From Anaeropeptidivorans aminofermentans (GTDB lineage Bacteria > Bacillota > Clostridia > Lachnospirales > UBA5962), in contig NZ_OW711693.1 in assembly GCF_940670685.1 (NCBI RefSeq), positions 1,488,001 through 1,552,000 on the forward strand: a DNA stretch of 64,000 bases, read 5' to 3'. Shown here piece by piece: positions 7,514-16,580 of the stretch. The notes under the pieces were generated by a model that had not been told where the DNA came from, searched no databases, and saw only the letters and a program-made list of their open reading frames with translations. The position numbers and the translations under genes are program-made. The number at the start of each line of letters is the position of its first letter. Position 1 is the first letter of the stretch.

Positions 7514-10435
7514 ATGAAAGATTTAAATAAATTAGCCGCGTACAGGGTTAAGTACCGCCAGACAATTAAGGAGCTCGGCGCGGAAGCCTATTTGATGGAG
7601 CATGTAAAGACAGGGGCAAGGGCAGCCGTAATATCCTGCGACGACGATAATAAGGTGTTTTGCGCCGGATTCAGAACACCCCCTGAAAACAGCAGGGGAA
7701 TACCCCATATTCTGGAGCATGCCGTGCTTTGCGGCTCTGGAAAATATCCCTCTAAGAATACCTTTGTTGAGTTAATCAAAGGCTCAATGAATACATTTCT
7801 TAATGCTATGACATTTTCTGATAAAACCATATATCCGGTTGCAAGCTGCAACGATACGGATTTTAAAAATTTAATGAGCGTATATTCAGATGCTGTATTT
7901 AATCCCAATATCCTTAAGAGGAAGGAAATATTTCTTCAGGAGGGTTGGCATTATGAGATGGATTCCAAAGATTCAGCGTTATCTATCAGCGGTGTAGTTT
8001 ATAACGAAATGAAAGGAGCATTCTCCTCTTCGGAAACCATCCTTAATAATGAAATAATTACTTCACTTTTTTCCTGCGCTCCTTATTCCGTTATTTCGGG
8101 AGGAGACCCGGAATATATTCCAGACTTAAGCTATGAGGAGCTTATTGATTTCTACAAAAAATATTACAGCCCTTCAAACAGTTATATATATTTGTACGGC
8201 AATATGGATGCGGCAGAAAGGCTTACGTGGCTTGACCAGCATTATTTAAGCAAATATGAAAAGATAGATGTAGATTCAGAAATCAAAAGCCAGCCGCCCT
8301 TTAATGAAATGAAAGACTCTCTTATTTATTATCCTATAGGAGATGATGAAAGAGAAGCGGATAACACATATCTTTCTTATAATACGGTGGTTGGAGATAC
8401 TGTGAGCGGTGAACTTTCCATTGCATTTAATATATTGAACTATGTTCTTTTGGGTGCACCAGGGGCAGAGCTTAAACAGGCGATTCTTGATGAAAAAATA
8501 TCGAAAACAGTAAGAGGGTCTTATAATTCATCTTTAAAACAACCTGTATTCAGCATTATATGCGGCAGCAGCAATCAAGAAAGCAAGGAAAGCTTTCTTG
8601 AGACTATCCGTACTGTATTAGCCCGGATAGTTCAAAACGGTCTTGATAAGGATAGCATTAATGCTGCCATAAATTTATATGAATTCAAATATAAAGAGGC
8701 TGATTTCGGCAAAATGCCCAAGGGCCTTGTTTATGGAATAAAAATGTATGAAAGCTGGCTTTACGGTGATGACGGCCTATTTGAAAGTCTTAATTTTGAT
8801 TCTATATTTGCCAGTTTAAGAAAAAAGGCGGAGAAAGGATATTTTGAAAATCTTATAGATAAATATATCCTTTCATCGCTCCACAGCTCATTTGTCATGG
8901 CGGTTCCTAAAAAAGGTCTTATGGAAGAAAAAGAAAAAGCGCTTGCTAAAAGGCTTGATTTATATAAAAGAAGCTTGTCTGATGAAGAAATAACAAGATT
9001 AATAGAAGAAACCCAACAACTTAAGGAATATCAGGCAAAGTCTTCTTCAAGAGAAGAACTGGATAAAATACCCAAGCTTTCTATAGAGGATATAGAAACT
9101 GAATCAAAACCTCTTTATAACGATATTTATAATTCGGATGAAACAACGATTATACATCACGATATTTTTACAAACGGAATTGCTTATTTAAAGCTTTCCT
9201 TTGATGTTAAAGATGTACCTTCAGAGCTTAGGCCTTATTTAGGAATATTAAGGCAGGTTCTGGGAGGAGTAGATACACAAGGCTATAGTTACCGGAAGCT
9301 TTCAAATACCATAAACATGAATACCGGCGGTATCTGGTCTTATATAAGCTTTTATGCTGATATAAGAGAAAATGATGGATTTAAGGCTGCTTTTGAAATA
9401 AATGCAAAGACTATGTATGAAAACATAGATTTTACATTTGAAATAATCAAAGAAATAATAAGCACATCAAAAATGGAAAATACCGAAAGACTTTATGAAA
9501 TAATTTCAGATATAAAATCCCAAATGTCTGCATGGATATATGGCTCCGGGCATATGGCAGCGGTATTGAGAAGCCTTTCTTATAATTCGGCATTGTCATA
9601 TTATGAAGAAAGTATAAGCGGAATTTCTTTTTATCAGTTCATTGAAGATTTAGAGAAAAATTTTGAAAAAAGAAAAGATCATATTTCCCAATGTTTAAGT
9701 GAACTTATGAAGCATATATTCAGGGCAGATAAGCTTACTGTGAGCTATACGTCTGATAAGGAAGGCTTTGAAGGAATCACAGAAAGAATTAAAAAGCTTA
9801 AATTAAAGCTTTATACGGATAATATAAAGCAGGAAGAATTTGAATTTATTCCATGCAAGAAAAATGAAGGCCTTAAAATATCCTCTTCTGTACAATATGT
9901 AGCCCAAAGCGGAAATTATAGAAATGAATTCTTATATACAGGTTCTCTTAAAGTTTTAAAAGTTCTTTTAAGCTACGATTATTTATGGCCTAATGTGAGA
10001 CAAAAGGGCGGGGCATATGGTTGTATGATTAATTTTGATAGAAATGGAAACACCTATATAGTTTCCTACAGAGACCCTAATCTTTTTCAAACCTACGATA
10101 TCTATAAAGATATTCCTAAATTTCTAACAAACATAGCTTTAGACGATAAGGAGCTTATTTCTTATATTATAGGTGCGATTAAGGAGCTTGATATGCCCAT
10201 GAACCCTTATGAAAAGGGAAATTATTCTTTCAAATGCTATATGTCTGGCATAAATGATGAAAGCATTCAAAGAGAAAGAGACGAGATATTAACGACGAAA
10301 AAAGAAACTCTTGAGGAACTTGCTTTTCTTATTAATGCAGTTTTGAACCAATTTAATATATGTACAATCGGAAATGAAGAAAAAATAGAATCTGATAAAT
10401 TTTTATTTAAGGAAGTAAGGAACGTTTTCTCATAA
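7514..10435 (+). CDS. M16C family zinc metallopeptidase (PreP-like)
   Basis: Large inverted-zincin peptidase. The catalytic motif HxxEH is His65-x-x-Glu68-His69, and the distal zinc-ligand region NEMKG is near residue 165. At 973 residues it has the full length of the four-domain M16C/presequence-protease family, which closes around short unstructured peptides and degrades them. The C-terminal half contains the usual R/Y-type substrate-binding region (a GGAYG stretch). No signal peptide is present, so it is probably cytoplasmic. It follows the exporter/chaperone/thioredoxin genes on the same strand but is separated by 372 bp including a repeat element, so it probably has its own promoter. A role in peptide turnover is family knowledge; a link to the exporter is inference. 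Confidence 0.88.
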   Translation: MKDLNKLAAYRVKYRQTIKELGAEAYLMEHVKTGARAAVISCDDDNKVFCAGFRTPPENSRGIPHILEHAVLCGSGKYPSKNTFVELIKGSMNTFLNAMTFSDKTIYPVASCNDTDFKNLMSVYSDAVFNPNILKRKEIFLQEGWHYEMDSKDSALSISGVVYNEMKGAFSSSETILNNEIITSLFSCAPYSVISGGDPEYIPDLSYEELIDFYKKYYSPSNSYIYLYGNMDAAERLTWLDQHYLSKYEKIDVDSEIKSQPPFNEMKDSLIYYPIGDDEREADNTYLSYNTVVGDTVSGELSIAFNILNYVLLGAPGAELKQAILDEKISKTVRGSYNSSLKQPVFSIICGSSNQESKESFLETIRTVLARIVQNGLDKDSINAAINLYEFKYKEADFGKMPKGLVYGIKMYESWLYGDDGLFESLNFDSIFASLRKKAEKGYFENLIDKYILSSLHSSFVMAVPKKGLMEEKEKALAKRLDLYKRSLSDEEITRLIEETQQLKEYQAKSSSREELDKIPKLSIEDIETESKPLYNDIYNSDETTIIHHDIFTNGIAYLKLSFDVKDVPSELRPYLGILRQVLGGVDTQGYSYRKLSNTINMNTGGIWSYISFYADIRENDGFKAAFEINAKTMYENIDFTFEIIKEIISTSKMENTERLYEIISDIKSQMSAWIYGSGHMAAVLRSLSYNSALSYYEESISGISFYQFIEDLEKNFEKRKDHISQCLSELMKHIFRADKLTVSYTSDKEGFEGITERIKKLKLKLYTDNIKQEEFEFIPCKKNEGLKISSSVQYVAQSGNYRNEFLYTGSLKVLKVLLSYDYLWPNVRQKGGAYGCMINFDRNGNTYIVSYRDPNLFQTYDIYKDIPKFLTNIALDDKELISYIIGAIKELDMPMNPYEKGNYSFKCYMSGINDESIQRERDEILTTKKETLEELAFLINAVLNQFNICTIGNEEKIESDKFLFKEVRNVFS

Positions 10436-11456
10436 AAGCATATCTTTAAAAAAGAGTACGGCATCAAGATATACTTGTAAAATTAAATATAAGGATACCA
10501 AAGAAATGGTCTTTTTCGTCGTACTCTTTTATCTGTTTTATCTAAAATTATAATAATGAATCAGTTTTGAAAAGCAATGCAATTTATTTTTATTATAAAT
10601 CTTTTATTTACAAGATATTATTGCGCAATAAAAGAAGAGAAGGATATAGCAAATAAATTTAAGCACAAGCAGATAATTGTATAGTATCAAGTATTTTATC
10701 ATATTTCCTTTTAGGGCATCTACTTTTCTTAAGTTTATCTGTGATGTTCAATAATCCAGGCTTCTTTTAAATTTTAGTTCTATACCTATAATAATAGTTA
10801 TATATAGCCGGTCAGAGGAGCCAAAGAAGATATACCGCTAAAGAAAGGAGGAATAATTGAATATTAAAAGCTTTTTATCGGCATATGCAGCTATGAATAA
10901 TATAAAAGGGGGTATGAAATTAAAAACAAGGCATTATTGTTTTTGCTGTTTTTTCTGTTGATTGACAAAAAGTATTTAAAGAGGAGGGCTTTACTTGTGC
11001 AAGTGCTTTAAAGATAATAAATGCTCAAAGCTGCCAAAAATTGTATAGAATAGTTTGACGACCAAATTTACACAAGAAGGCAACTATGAGCTAATAATAT
11101 TTTAACACATATAGAATAGAAAATATAGATATCTTTAAGCAAATGAGGCTACTTAAGATGCCAATCAGGCAATAGATGAACGTAGGCTATTCTATTTTTA
11201 GTAAAAAGACAGCTGATTACTAACTTTGTATCTTTCTATCACTTATTGCCGAAATTAATTAAATAGGTAACCTTGAATAAGGAAATATTTTATTAAGTAT
11301 AGATTTCCGTAAACGTTTATTTTTTTGAATTTCAGCTTATAAAATACTTAATAGCTTTTTTATTATATTAGACCGGAAAATGTCTTATCAAGCTTTCTTA
11401 TTATTAAGCTTTTTTCTTGTCACCCTTGATTTGACAATTTAGCTCACTAAGAAAGG
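10436..11456. other. Gene-poor 1-kb gap
   Basis: After the terminator at 10448-10530 nothing is confidently coding. Around 10845-10990 there are AAAGGAGGAATAATT and AAGAGGAGG, which look like ribosome-binding sites, and a short hydrophobic reading frame with stops in all frames, so this may be a decayed gene. The last ~100 bases hold the promoter region of the following secreted protein. Confidence 0.5.
10448..10530 (+). terminator. Probable terminator of the M16C peptidase gene
   Basis: Inverted repeat AAAAGAGTACG / CGTACTCTTTT with a long (~60-nt) loop that has further pairing potential, ending in a T-rich tract just after the peptidase stop codon. The long loop lowers confidence. Confidence 0.5.
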
Positions 11457-11465
11457 ATGATTATT

Positions 11466-12296
11466 ATGAAATTCAACCTTAAAAAGATTTTTACTGGCAT
11501 TTTAGTAACTTCTTTAGCGGGTACCAGCACTGTAGCATATGCTGAATCCAACCATGCTATTCAAGCTATCTTTAGCAGAGTACAGCTTATAGTAAATGAC
11601 CGGACCTTTGCTCAGGATATAATTTTATATAACGATACTACATATATTCCTTTAAGAGCAGTTGCTGAAGTGTTAACTAAAGAAGTTATATGGGAGGATT
11701 CTACCAGAACAATTTATATTAAAGATAGGTCTCTTGAAAGCTCTGAACCTGCAGCTGACGGCAATAATGAAAAGGCGGTTCAAGAAGATAATAAAGAAGA
11801 GGCGAAGCCTGAAGAAGCTAAAGAAGATAATAAAGAAGAGGTAAAGCCTGAAGAAGCTAAAGAAGAGAAAAAGGAACAAAAGCTTCCGTTTAGAATAGGA
11901 AGTGTTGAATATGAGTTATATGTTCTTTACAACTCTGACGATAGCGCTGTTCCAGGTTATGTTTATCCGCCGGAGAAGAATAAAGTAGCATTTGAGCATT
12001 ATTTTGCAAACAGGACAAAGTACACAATAATAAGCATTTCTCATAAAGTGTTTGATATGGCTAGTAGAAAGGCAAGAACCCTATCAATTTATCAGTATGT
12101 AAAGCCTAACTTTGTTTCTGATGTTTTTCGAGAAGAATTTAATGCTTTAAACCCGCCTTCCACCCAGACAGTTGGGCAGAAAGACGATTTGGAATGGTGG
12201 GAGACTACAGTAAAGTTTTTAAACGACAACGGCGAAGAGGTTACTTTAAAATATGATTACAGAAAAGATGAATATACTGTTACTGGAAATTGGTAG
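11466..12296 (+). CDS. Secreted protein with copper-amine-oxidase N-terminal-like domain
   Basis: Signal peptide (KK, hydrophobic core, cleavage after AYA) followed by a stalk-type domain of the copper amine oxidase N family at about residues 30-90 (VNDRTF, then YIPLRAVAE and WEDSTRTIYIKD). Next comes a charged Lys/Glu linker of near-identical units containing KPEEAKE(D/E), and a C-terminal domain of about 130 residues that I do not recognise. The second ATG (11466) is chosen because AGAAAGG directly abuts the first ATG at 11457 and is correctly spaced for the second. The stalk domain is usually structural in Clostridia and does not imply amine oxidase activity. Likely extracellular; function unknown. 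Confidence 0.75.
   Translation: MKFNLKKIFTGILVTSLAGTSTVAYAESNHAIQAIFSRVQLIVNDRTFAQDIILYNDTTYIPLRAVAEVLTKEVIWEDSTRTIYIKDRSLESSEPAADGNNEKAVQEDNKEEAKPEEAKEDNKEEVKPEEAKEEKKEQKLPFRIGSVEYELYVLYNSDDSAVPGYVYPPEKNKVAFEHYFANRTKYTIISISHKVFDMASRKARTLSIYQYVKPNFVSDVFREEFNALNPPSTQTVGQKDDLEWWETTVKFLNDNGEEVTLKYDYRKDEYTVTGNW
11770..11872 (+). repeat. In-frame tandem repeat encoding an acidic/Lys linker
   Basis: Units of roughly 40 bp built on GAAGATAATAAAGAAGAGG and AAGCCTGAAGAAGCTAAAG occur about twice in tandem, encoding the Glu/Lys linker of the secreted protein. Copy number is likely to vary by slippage. Confidence 0.7.
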
Positions 12297-12466
12297 AATG
12301 GATATTAATTATTAATATATTTAAACAACTAGCAACCACTGCAATGCTAGGCAGAAAGCAGTATAAATTATTAATTTAAAGGATAATGAAAATCAAATAA
12401 ATAAGCCATTTATTAATAATTTAATACTATCTAAGAAAATATTGATACAACTTATAACTAAAAGAC

Positions 12467-12491
12467 GGCAGGTTCAAATCCTGTTTCTGCA
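12467..12491 (+). pseudogene. tRNA 3'-end fragment (T arm plus acceptor strand)
   Basis: GCAGG-TTCAAAT-CCTGT forms a 5-bp T stem with a canonical 7-nt T loop (TTCRANY), followed by the 7-nt acceptor half TTCTGCA. The D arm, anticodon arm and 5' acceptor strand are missing upstream. A 3'-only fragment is the usual footprint of integration into, or excision from, a tRNA gene. No integrase is visible in the window. Confidence 0.6.
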
Positions 12492-12495
12492 ATTT

Positions 12496-12539
12496 AAAAG
12501 CTCAGAGCAACCTTGAATTAGGTTAATCTGAGCTTTTTT
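12496..12539 (+). terminator. Strong Rho-independent terminator
   Basis: AAAAGCTCAGA pairs with TCTGAGCTTTT (12496-12506 with 12527-12537) and is followed by T residues. It directly follows the tRNA 3' fragment, as expected for a former tRNA transcription unit. Confidence 0.85.
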
Positions 12540-13188
12540 GCAGCATATCTTAAAATTCTGAATATTAATTCATTTATTTAAAAAGGTGATTAATACTTAA
12601 TTATTCTAATTTTTCATAAGAGACGCAGTATAGAATATACATCATATGATGCTCATAACAAAGCACAATAAGCCTGTGAATCAGTTCTATAAAAAATGAC
12701 AATATGCATAAATTTAACTATTTAAAATTACTATTGGCGCTAAAACTTTTTATGGTATATGATTTACCTAGCAAAAAAAACAAGAAAATGGAACAATATG
12801 GGGAAATATAGGACAAACAGTCAATCTAATGTGATAGCACATAAGTATGGCTGTTTTTAAACGCTGTAAGACTTGCAGCTGCATAAAAATACATCTCTTC
12901 CAGATGCTTACTATCAGTTTAGACGTATACTGCTCTGTCATTTTCTCTGTTATACGGCAATTAGCTTTTCTAGGGAGCTGGTTTACCAGTCTGTTTTCTG
13001 CAAAAATAATACTTATGGCATTAACATCTAAGGAGGTGAGATATAATCAGGCTAATACAGAGATTATTCCTTCATCGAGACCATTGTGCAGCTAAAATAT
13101 CACTCGGAAGGGCAGATATTCCCTATTAGAGGCTCTGATGCAGAAATTCTGATATTTTTAAGTATTTGAAATACCATGTATAAAGGAG

Positions 13189-13983
13189 ATGAGGGCAATA
13201 CATGATTTGAAAATTAAAGACCTTTCTTTTGCCTATAAAAATGACAACAGATTGATATTGAAAGATATTAATATGAATGTGGCAGCAGGGGAATTTGTGG
13301 CTTTACTGGGTCAATCCGGCTGCGGAAAGAGTACGTTCTTACGCCTTTTGTCCGGTTTGGAGACTTCAACAACAGGGACAATTCTTTTGGGAGATAAGCC
13401 TGTAAGCGGTGCAAGCCTTGATAAAGGCATGGTTTTTCAGGACTATGGGTTGTTTCCTTGGATGACGGCAGGAGAAAATATTATGCTGGCTTTAAAACAG
13501 CGGTTTCCACAGCAGGACAAAAAGAAGCTGAAACAATTAGCTCTTGATACATTAAATGCAGTGGGCCTTGACGAGTCTGTATACCGTAAGCTGCCTAAGG
13601 CACTTTCCGGCGGCATGAAACAGCGATGTGCCATTGCTCAGGCTTTTAGCATTGACCCGCCGATTCTGTTGATGGATGAGCCCTTTGGGGCATTAGACGC
13701 AGTTACCCGTGCCAAGCTCCAGGATTTGGTATTGAAGCTGTGGTCTCAGGAGAATCCCAAAAAGACTGTGTTTTTTGTAACTCATGATGTAGATGAGGCC
13801 CTGTTATTAGCGAACCGAATAGTTGTTTTGGGGCAATCCCCAAGCAGCATAATCTACGAATGCTCTATTCCTGAGGACAAGCGCCCTACCCGGGAAAATC
13901 AGTTTGATAATCCGGAGATTCTGGCACTTCGCAACAACCTGATTTTACAAATCAATAAGGACGTGGCTGCCCGTATTTCTTAA
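13189..13983 (+). CDS. ABC importer ATPase, nitrate/sulfonate/taurine type (SsuB/TauB-like)
   Basis: Energises uptake with the binding protein at 14585 and permease at 15752. Walker A GQSGCGKST, Q-loop VFQDYGLFPW, signature LSGGMKQR, Walker B ILLMDEPFGALDA and H-loop VTHDVDEA are all present and typical of the SsuB/TauB/ThiZ group, as is the length. The ATG at 13189 abuts AAAGGAG with no spacing, so translation may really begin at TTG 13207 (giving LKIKDLSFAY, where relatives usually start). A repeat element sits between this gene and the binding protein gene. About as long as, and clearly related to, the ATPase at 43955. The substrate is unknown; it should be a small organic molecule rather than an inorganic ion. 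Confidence 0.88.
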   Translation: MRAIHDLKIKDLSFAYKNDNRLILKDINMNVAAGEFVALLGQSGCGKSTFLRLLSGLETSTTGTILLGDKPVSGASLDKGMVFQDYGLFPWMTAGENIMLALKQRFPQQDKKKLKQLALDTLNAVGLDESVYRKLPKALSGGMKQRCAIAQAFSIDPPILLMDEPFGALDAVTRAKLQDLVLKLWSQENPKKTVFFVTHDVDEALLLANRIVVLGQSPSSIIYECSIPEDKRPTRENQFDNPEILALRNNLILQINKDVAARIS

Positions 13984-14150
13984 AGGCATTATGGCTTTCG
14001 TGTTTTTTGAAACGTCTAAGTTATTCATTTATATATATAAAAATAAAGTTTTAAGCAGAAAAGGTCAAAAGGCAAATCTTTTCTGTTTTAAAATTTTATA
14101 TTTGTTCTATAAAAATGTTACTTTATCCGTTTTGAAATACATTGCAAGCT

Positions 14151-14447
14151 AGGGCATGTCTGAAAAGTCCGAGACCTAGTCTGTTTTGCCGTAAAAGCGT
14201 GACTTTTTCATGGAAAACATTCGAAATAGCGCTGCTATTTCTGTGTTTTTCTTCTCAGAATTTTTGCTTCGCAAAAATCACGCTGCGCGTGACCGGACTT
14301 CTTTCCGGTTCCATTCAAATTCACGTTTTCTTGCAAACAATACTTTTTCAGCTTTAAAGCTGAAAAATGTATTTCTGCTGTAAAATAATAAATAAACTTT
14401 AGTTTATTTATATTCTTAGCAGTTTGACTATTTTTAGATACTGCCTA
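14151..14447. repeat. Short inverted-repeat-ended element, family 2, copy A
   Basis: About 297 bp starting CTAGGGCATGTCTGAAAAGTCC and ending GACTATTTTTAGATACTGCCTAA; the ends are imperfect inverted repeats of each other. It aligns with 50026-50205 at both ends and through the CTGTTTTGCC(G/A)TA and GCTGTTTCTG-type stretches, but carries extra sequence inside. There is no transposase frame, so it looks like a non-autonomous element. It fills most of the gap between the importer ATPase and binding protein. Confidence 0.6.
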
Positions 14448-14584
14448 ATTTAAAAACAAGCCTGTAAATTATTTTTAAGTGAGGGTAACCTTAAATTTTT
14501 CTATATGAAATTTTATTGCCCAAGAATAAAAATAAGTTATAGGTTTAAAGACGTGCTCTAATATATATTAAAAGGAGAATACAA

Positions 14585-15730
14585 ATGAAAAAAAGAATTG
14601 TTTTATTGACTTTGGCATTAACCGCCATACTCAGCTTAACAAGCTGCGGCGGAAACAGCGGAAATGCTTCCCCGGCTGAAAAACCGGCAGCCTCTGCCGG
14701 CAGCGAGACTCCAAAGCCAGCGGATGAGGCACCAAAATCAGCCGAAGCAGAGAAAGAAGTACCTGAAACCAGCGTAATCAGATGGAACTATGGCACAAGC
14801 GGAAACGTACTGGTTACAATTGCAGAAGAGAAGGGCTATTTTGAAGAAGAAGGATTAACAATTGAATTTGTTAGCGCAACAGCCAATGCCGATGCTATGG
14901 CTCTTCTGGCTACAGGAAAGACAGATGTTGTTTCTAATTCCGGCACCAGCAATCCCTTGCAGCAGATTGCTTCCGGTGTCGATTTAACTGTATTCGGAGG
15001 CCACATGGTAGACGGCAGTATGCCTGTTGTTGCAAAAAAAGGGACTAAGTGGAACGGCGTTGAAGATTTAATAGGCAAGAAGTTTGCCTGCAATCCTTCC
15101 TATTTTGCCTTTACCGGTGCCGTTATGGATTTAGGATATGAGGACCCCCTTTCAGCCGTGGAATGGGTTGTCTATACCAATTACAATGATGCTTTGGCTG
15201 CTGTAGTTCGGGATGAGGTTGACTATGCTCTTCAAGGTACGGGCCAGAACTATGCCGTAAAAAACATGGATGAAGTAGATATTGTTGCTTATCAGGGCGA
15301 TGTAATGCCAAACTATTCCTGCTGCCGCCTTGTTACACAAACATCGTTTATAGAGGAAAATCCCATTACTGTTAAGCACTTAATGAAGGCCTTAATTCGC
15401 GCTCAGCAATACTATGAAGCGAACAAAGAGGAGGCTATTACCCTTCAGGCAGAAAACATTGGAACCTCTGAAGAGTATGTTGCCGCTTATATGCTTAATG
15501 ATAATTATGTAGTAAACCCAGACCCCCTTAAAAATCCCGTTATCCGTGCATGGGATATTCTGGATAAGACAGGGTTTCTTAGTGAAAAAGCCAAAAATAT
15601 AGATATTCGTGATCATATTAATACAGAGCTTTATAAGGCGGCTTTAGATGAAGTAATAGCAGAACATGGCGATGAAGATCCTGAATTTTACAAAGACCTG
15701 CTGGCATTCTACGAGGAGAATAACTCCTAA
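14585..15730 (+). CDS. ABC importer substrate-binding lipoprotein (SsuA/NMT1-like)
   Basis: Captures substrate outside the membrane for the 13-16.5 kb importer. Type II signal peptide with lipobox LTSC (Cys21), a low-complexity Ala/Pro/Glu spacer to about residue 60, then an NMT1/THI5/SsuA-type fold (WNYGTSGNVLVTIAEEKGYFEEEGL..., a conserved opening for this family). It has the same NxSCCR motif and DHxNxE(L/I)YK..L ending as the binding protein at 44899, so the two are paralogues. The permease gene begins 21 bp downstream. ATG is preceded by AAAAGGAG. Ligand unknown; relatives bind sulfonates, thiamine precursors or nitriles. Confidence 0.88.
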   Translation: MKKRIVLLTLALTAILSLTSCGGNSGNASPAEKPAASAGSETPKPADEAPKSAEAEKEVPETSVIRWNYGTSGNVLVTIAEEKGYFEEEGLTIEFVSATANADAMALLATGKTDVVSNSGTSNPLQQIASGVDLTVFGGHMVDGSMPVVAKKGTKWNGVEDLIGKKFACNPSYFAFTGAVMDLGYEDPLSAVEWVVYTNYNDALAAVVRDEVDYALQGTGQNYAVKNMDEVDIVAYQGDVMPNYSCCRLVTQTSFIEENPITVKHLMKALIRAQQYYEANKEEAITLQAENIGTSEEYVAAYMLNDNYVVNPDPLKNPVIRAWDILDKTGFLSEKAKNIDIRDHINTELYKAALDEVIAEHGDEDPEFYKDLLAFYEENNS

Positions 15731-15751
15731 TCGGTAATACAAGGAGATATT

Positions 15752-16513
15752 ATGCAAAACTTGAAAATATTTTTTAAGAAGTATTGGCTTACTCTTTGCA
15801 TATACGTAGCACTGGTGCTGCTGTATATATATTTGACAGAGAGCGGACAGGCAAACCCTTATTTATTCCCAAATGTAGAGGATATTATGAAGGCCTTTTC
15901 AGGAAACAAAGGGGTTATGCTGATTAATATGGTATCATCTTTTAAGCTGATGATTCCGTCTATTCTTATATCTTTAGCCATTGCTTTAACTCTTGGTACA
16001 ATTCTGGGATTGGTAGAATGGCTAAGAGATGCGCTTTACCCTATAATCTATTCCTTCAGTGTGGTGCCGTCTATACTGCTGTCCCCATTTGTGCTGCTTC
16101 TTGCGCCGAATTTTGTGATAGCATCGGTATTTCTAATTGTTTATGGAACTGTTTGGACGACGCTTTTTGCTACCATAACCGGTATAATGACGATTGATAA
16201 GCGTTATCTGGATAAAGCCGCAACTTTAGAGCTTAGCGGAATTAAAATGATGACGAAGGTTATTCTTCCAGCGGCAAGCCCCTCTATTTTATCAGGCTTT
16301 GTTAGTTCCCTTCGGGGTACATTTTTAATGCTGGTATATGTGGAGATGTACGGCACCCAGTACGGTATGGGCTTCTTCGTGAAAAAATATTCGGAATTTG
16401 GTCTGTACGACCATACATGGGTAGGCTTTATCTTCATGGTAATTATATTAGTTATTGTAATGCAGCTTTTTGAAAAGCTGAAAAAGTACATGCTTAAGTG
16501 GACTATTGGATAA
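15752..16513 (+). CDS. ABC importer permease (SsuC/TauC-like)
   Basis: Inner subunit of the importer, with about six membrane spans and a BPD_transp_1 core. The coupling-helix region reads LDKAATLELSG...KVILPAASPSILSG, equivalent to the EAA loop that contacts the ATPase. At 253 residues it is normal for SsuC/TauC. It is 21 bp after the binding protein gene, with AAGGAG ahead of ATG. It is followed 67 bp later by the AtuA pair, which probably belongs to the same transcript and so may act on the imported compound. Confidence 0.88.
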   Translation: MQNLKIFFKKYWLTLCIYVALVLLYIYLTESGQANPYLFPNVEDIMKAFSGNKGVMLINMVSSFKLMIPSILISLAIALTLGTILGLVEWLRDALYPIIYSFSVVPSILLSPFVLLLAPNFVIASVFLIVYGTVWTTLFATITGIMTIDKRYLDKAATLELSGIKMMTKVILPAASPSILSGFVSSLRGTFLMLVYVEMYGTQYGMGFFVKKYSEFGLYDHTWVGFIFMVIILVIVMQLFEKLKKYMLKWTIG

Positions 16514-16580
16514 AAAACCTTTCTATATATTAAAAGGTGAGATGTTTACATAGTTTATTGCAGTAAAGGAGTAGATTTTA

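Larger units (their letters stand above)
12297..13188. other. Gene-free gap with tRNA fragment and importer leader
   Basis: About 890 bp. It contains a tRNA 3'-end fragment (12467-12491), a strong terminator (12496-12539) and then AT-rich sequence with no convincing gene. An 82-codon frame at 12847-13095 has no family resemblance or good ribosome-binding site. An AAGGAGGTGAGAT at 13029-13041 looks like a ribosome-binding site with no gene behind it, suggesting decay. The promoter of the importer ATPase must lie in the last few hundred bases. Confidence 0.45.

Noticed and set aside
12847-13095. 82-codon open frame before the importer ATPase
   Set aside because: No ribosome-binding site, unusual mixed hydrophobic/cysteine composition and no family pattern; overlaps what looks like decayed sequence.
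14142-14357. 71-codon frame in the importer gap
   Set aside because: Lies entirely within repeat family 2 copy A, which is non-coding in the other copy.
13189-16513. Nitrate or taurine transporter as a firm call
   Set aside because: The substrate cannot be read from sequence, and no sulfonate- or nitrate-processing gene is adjacent.
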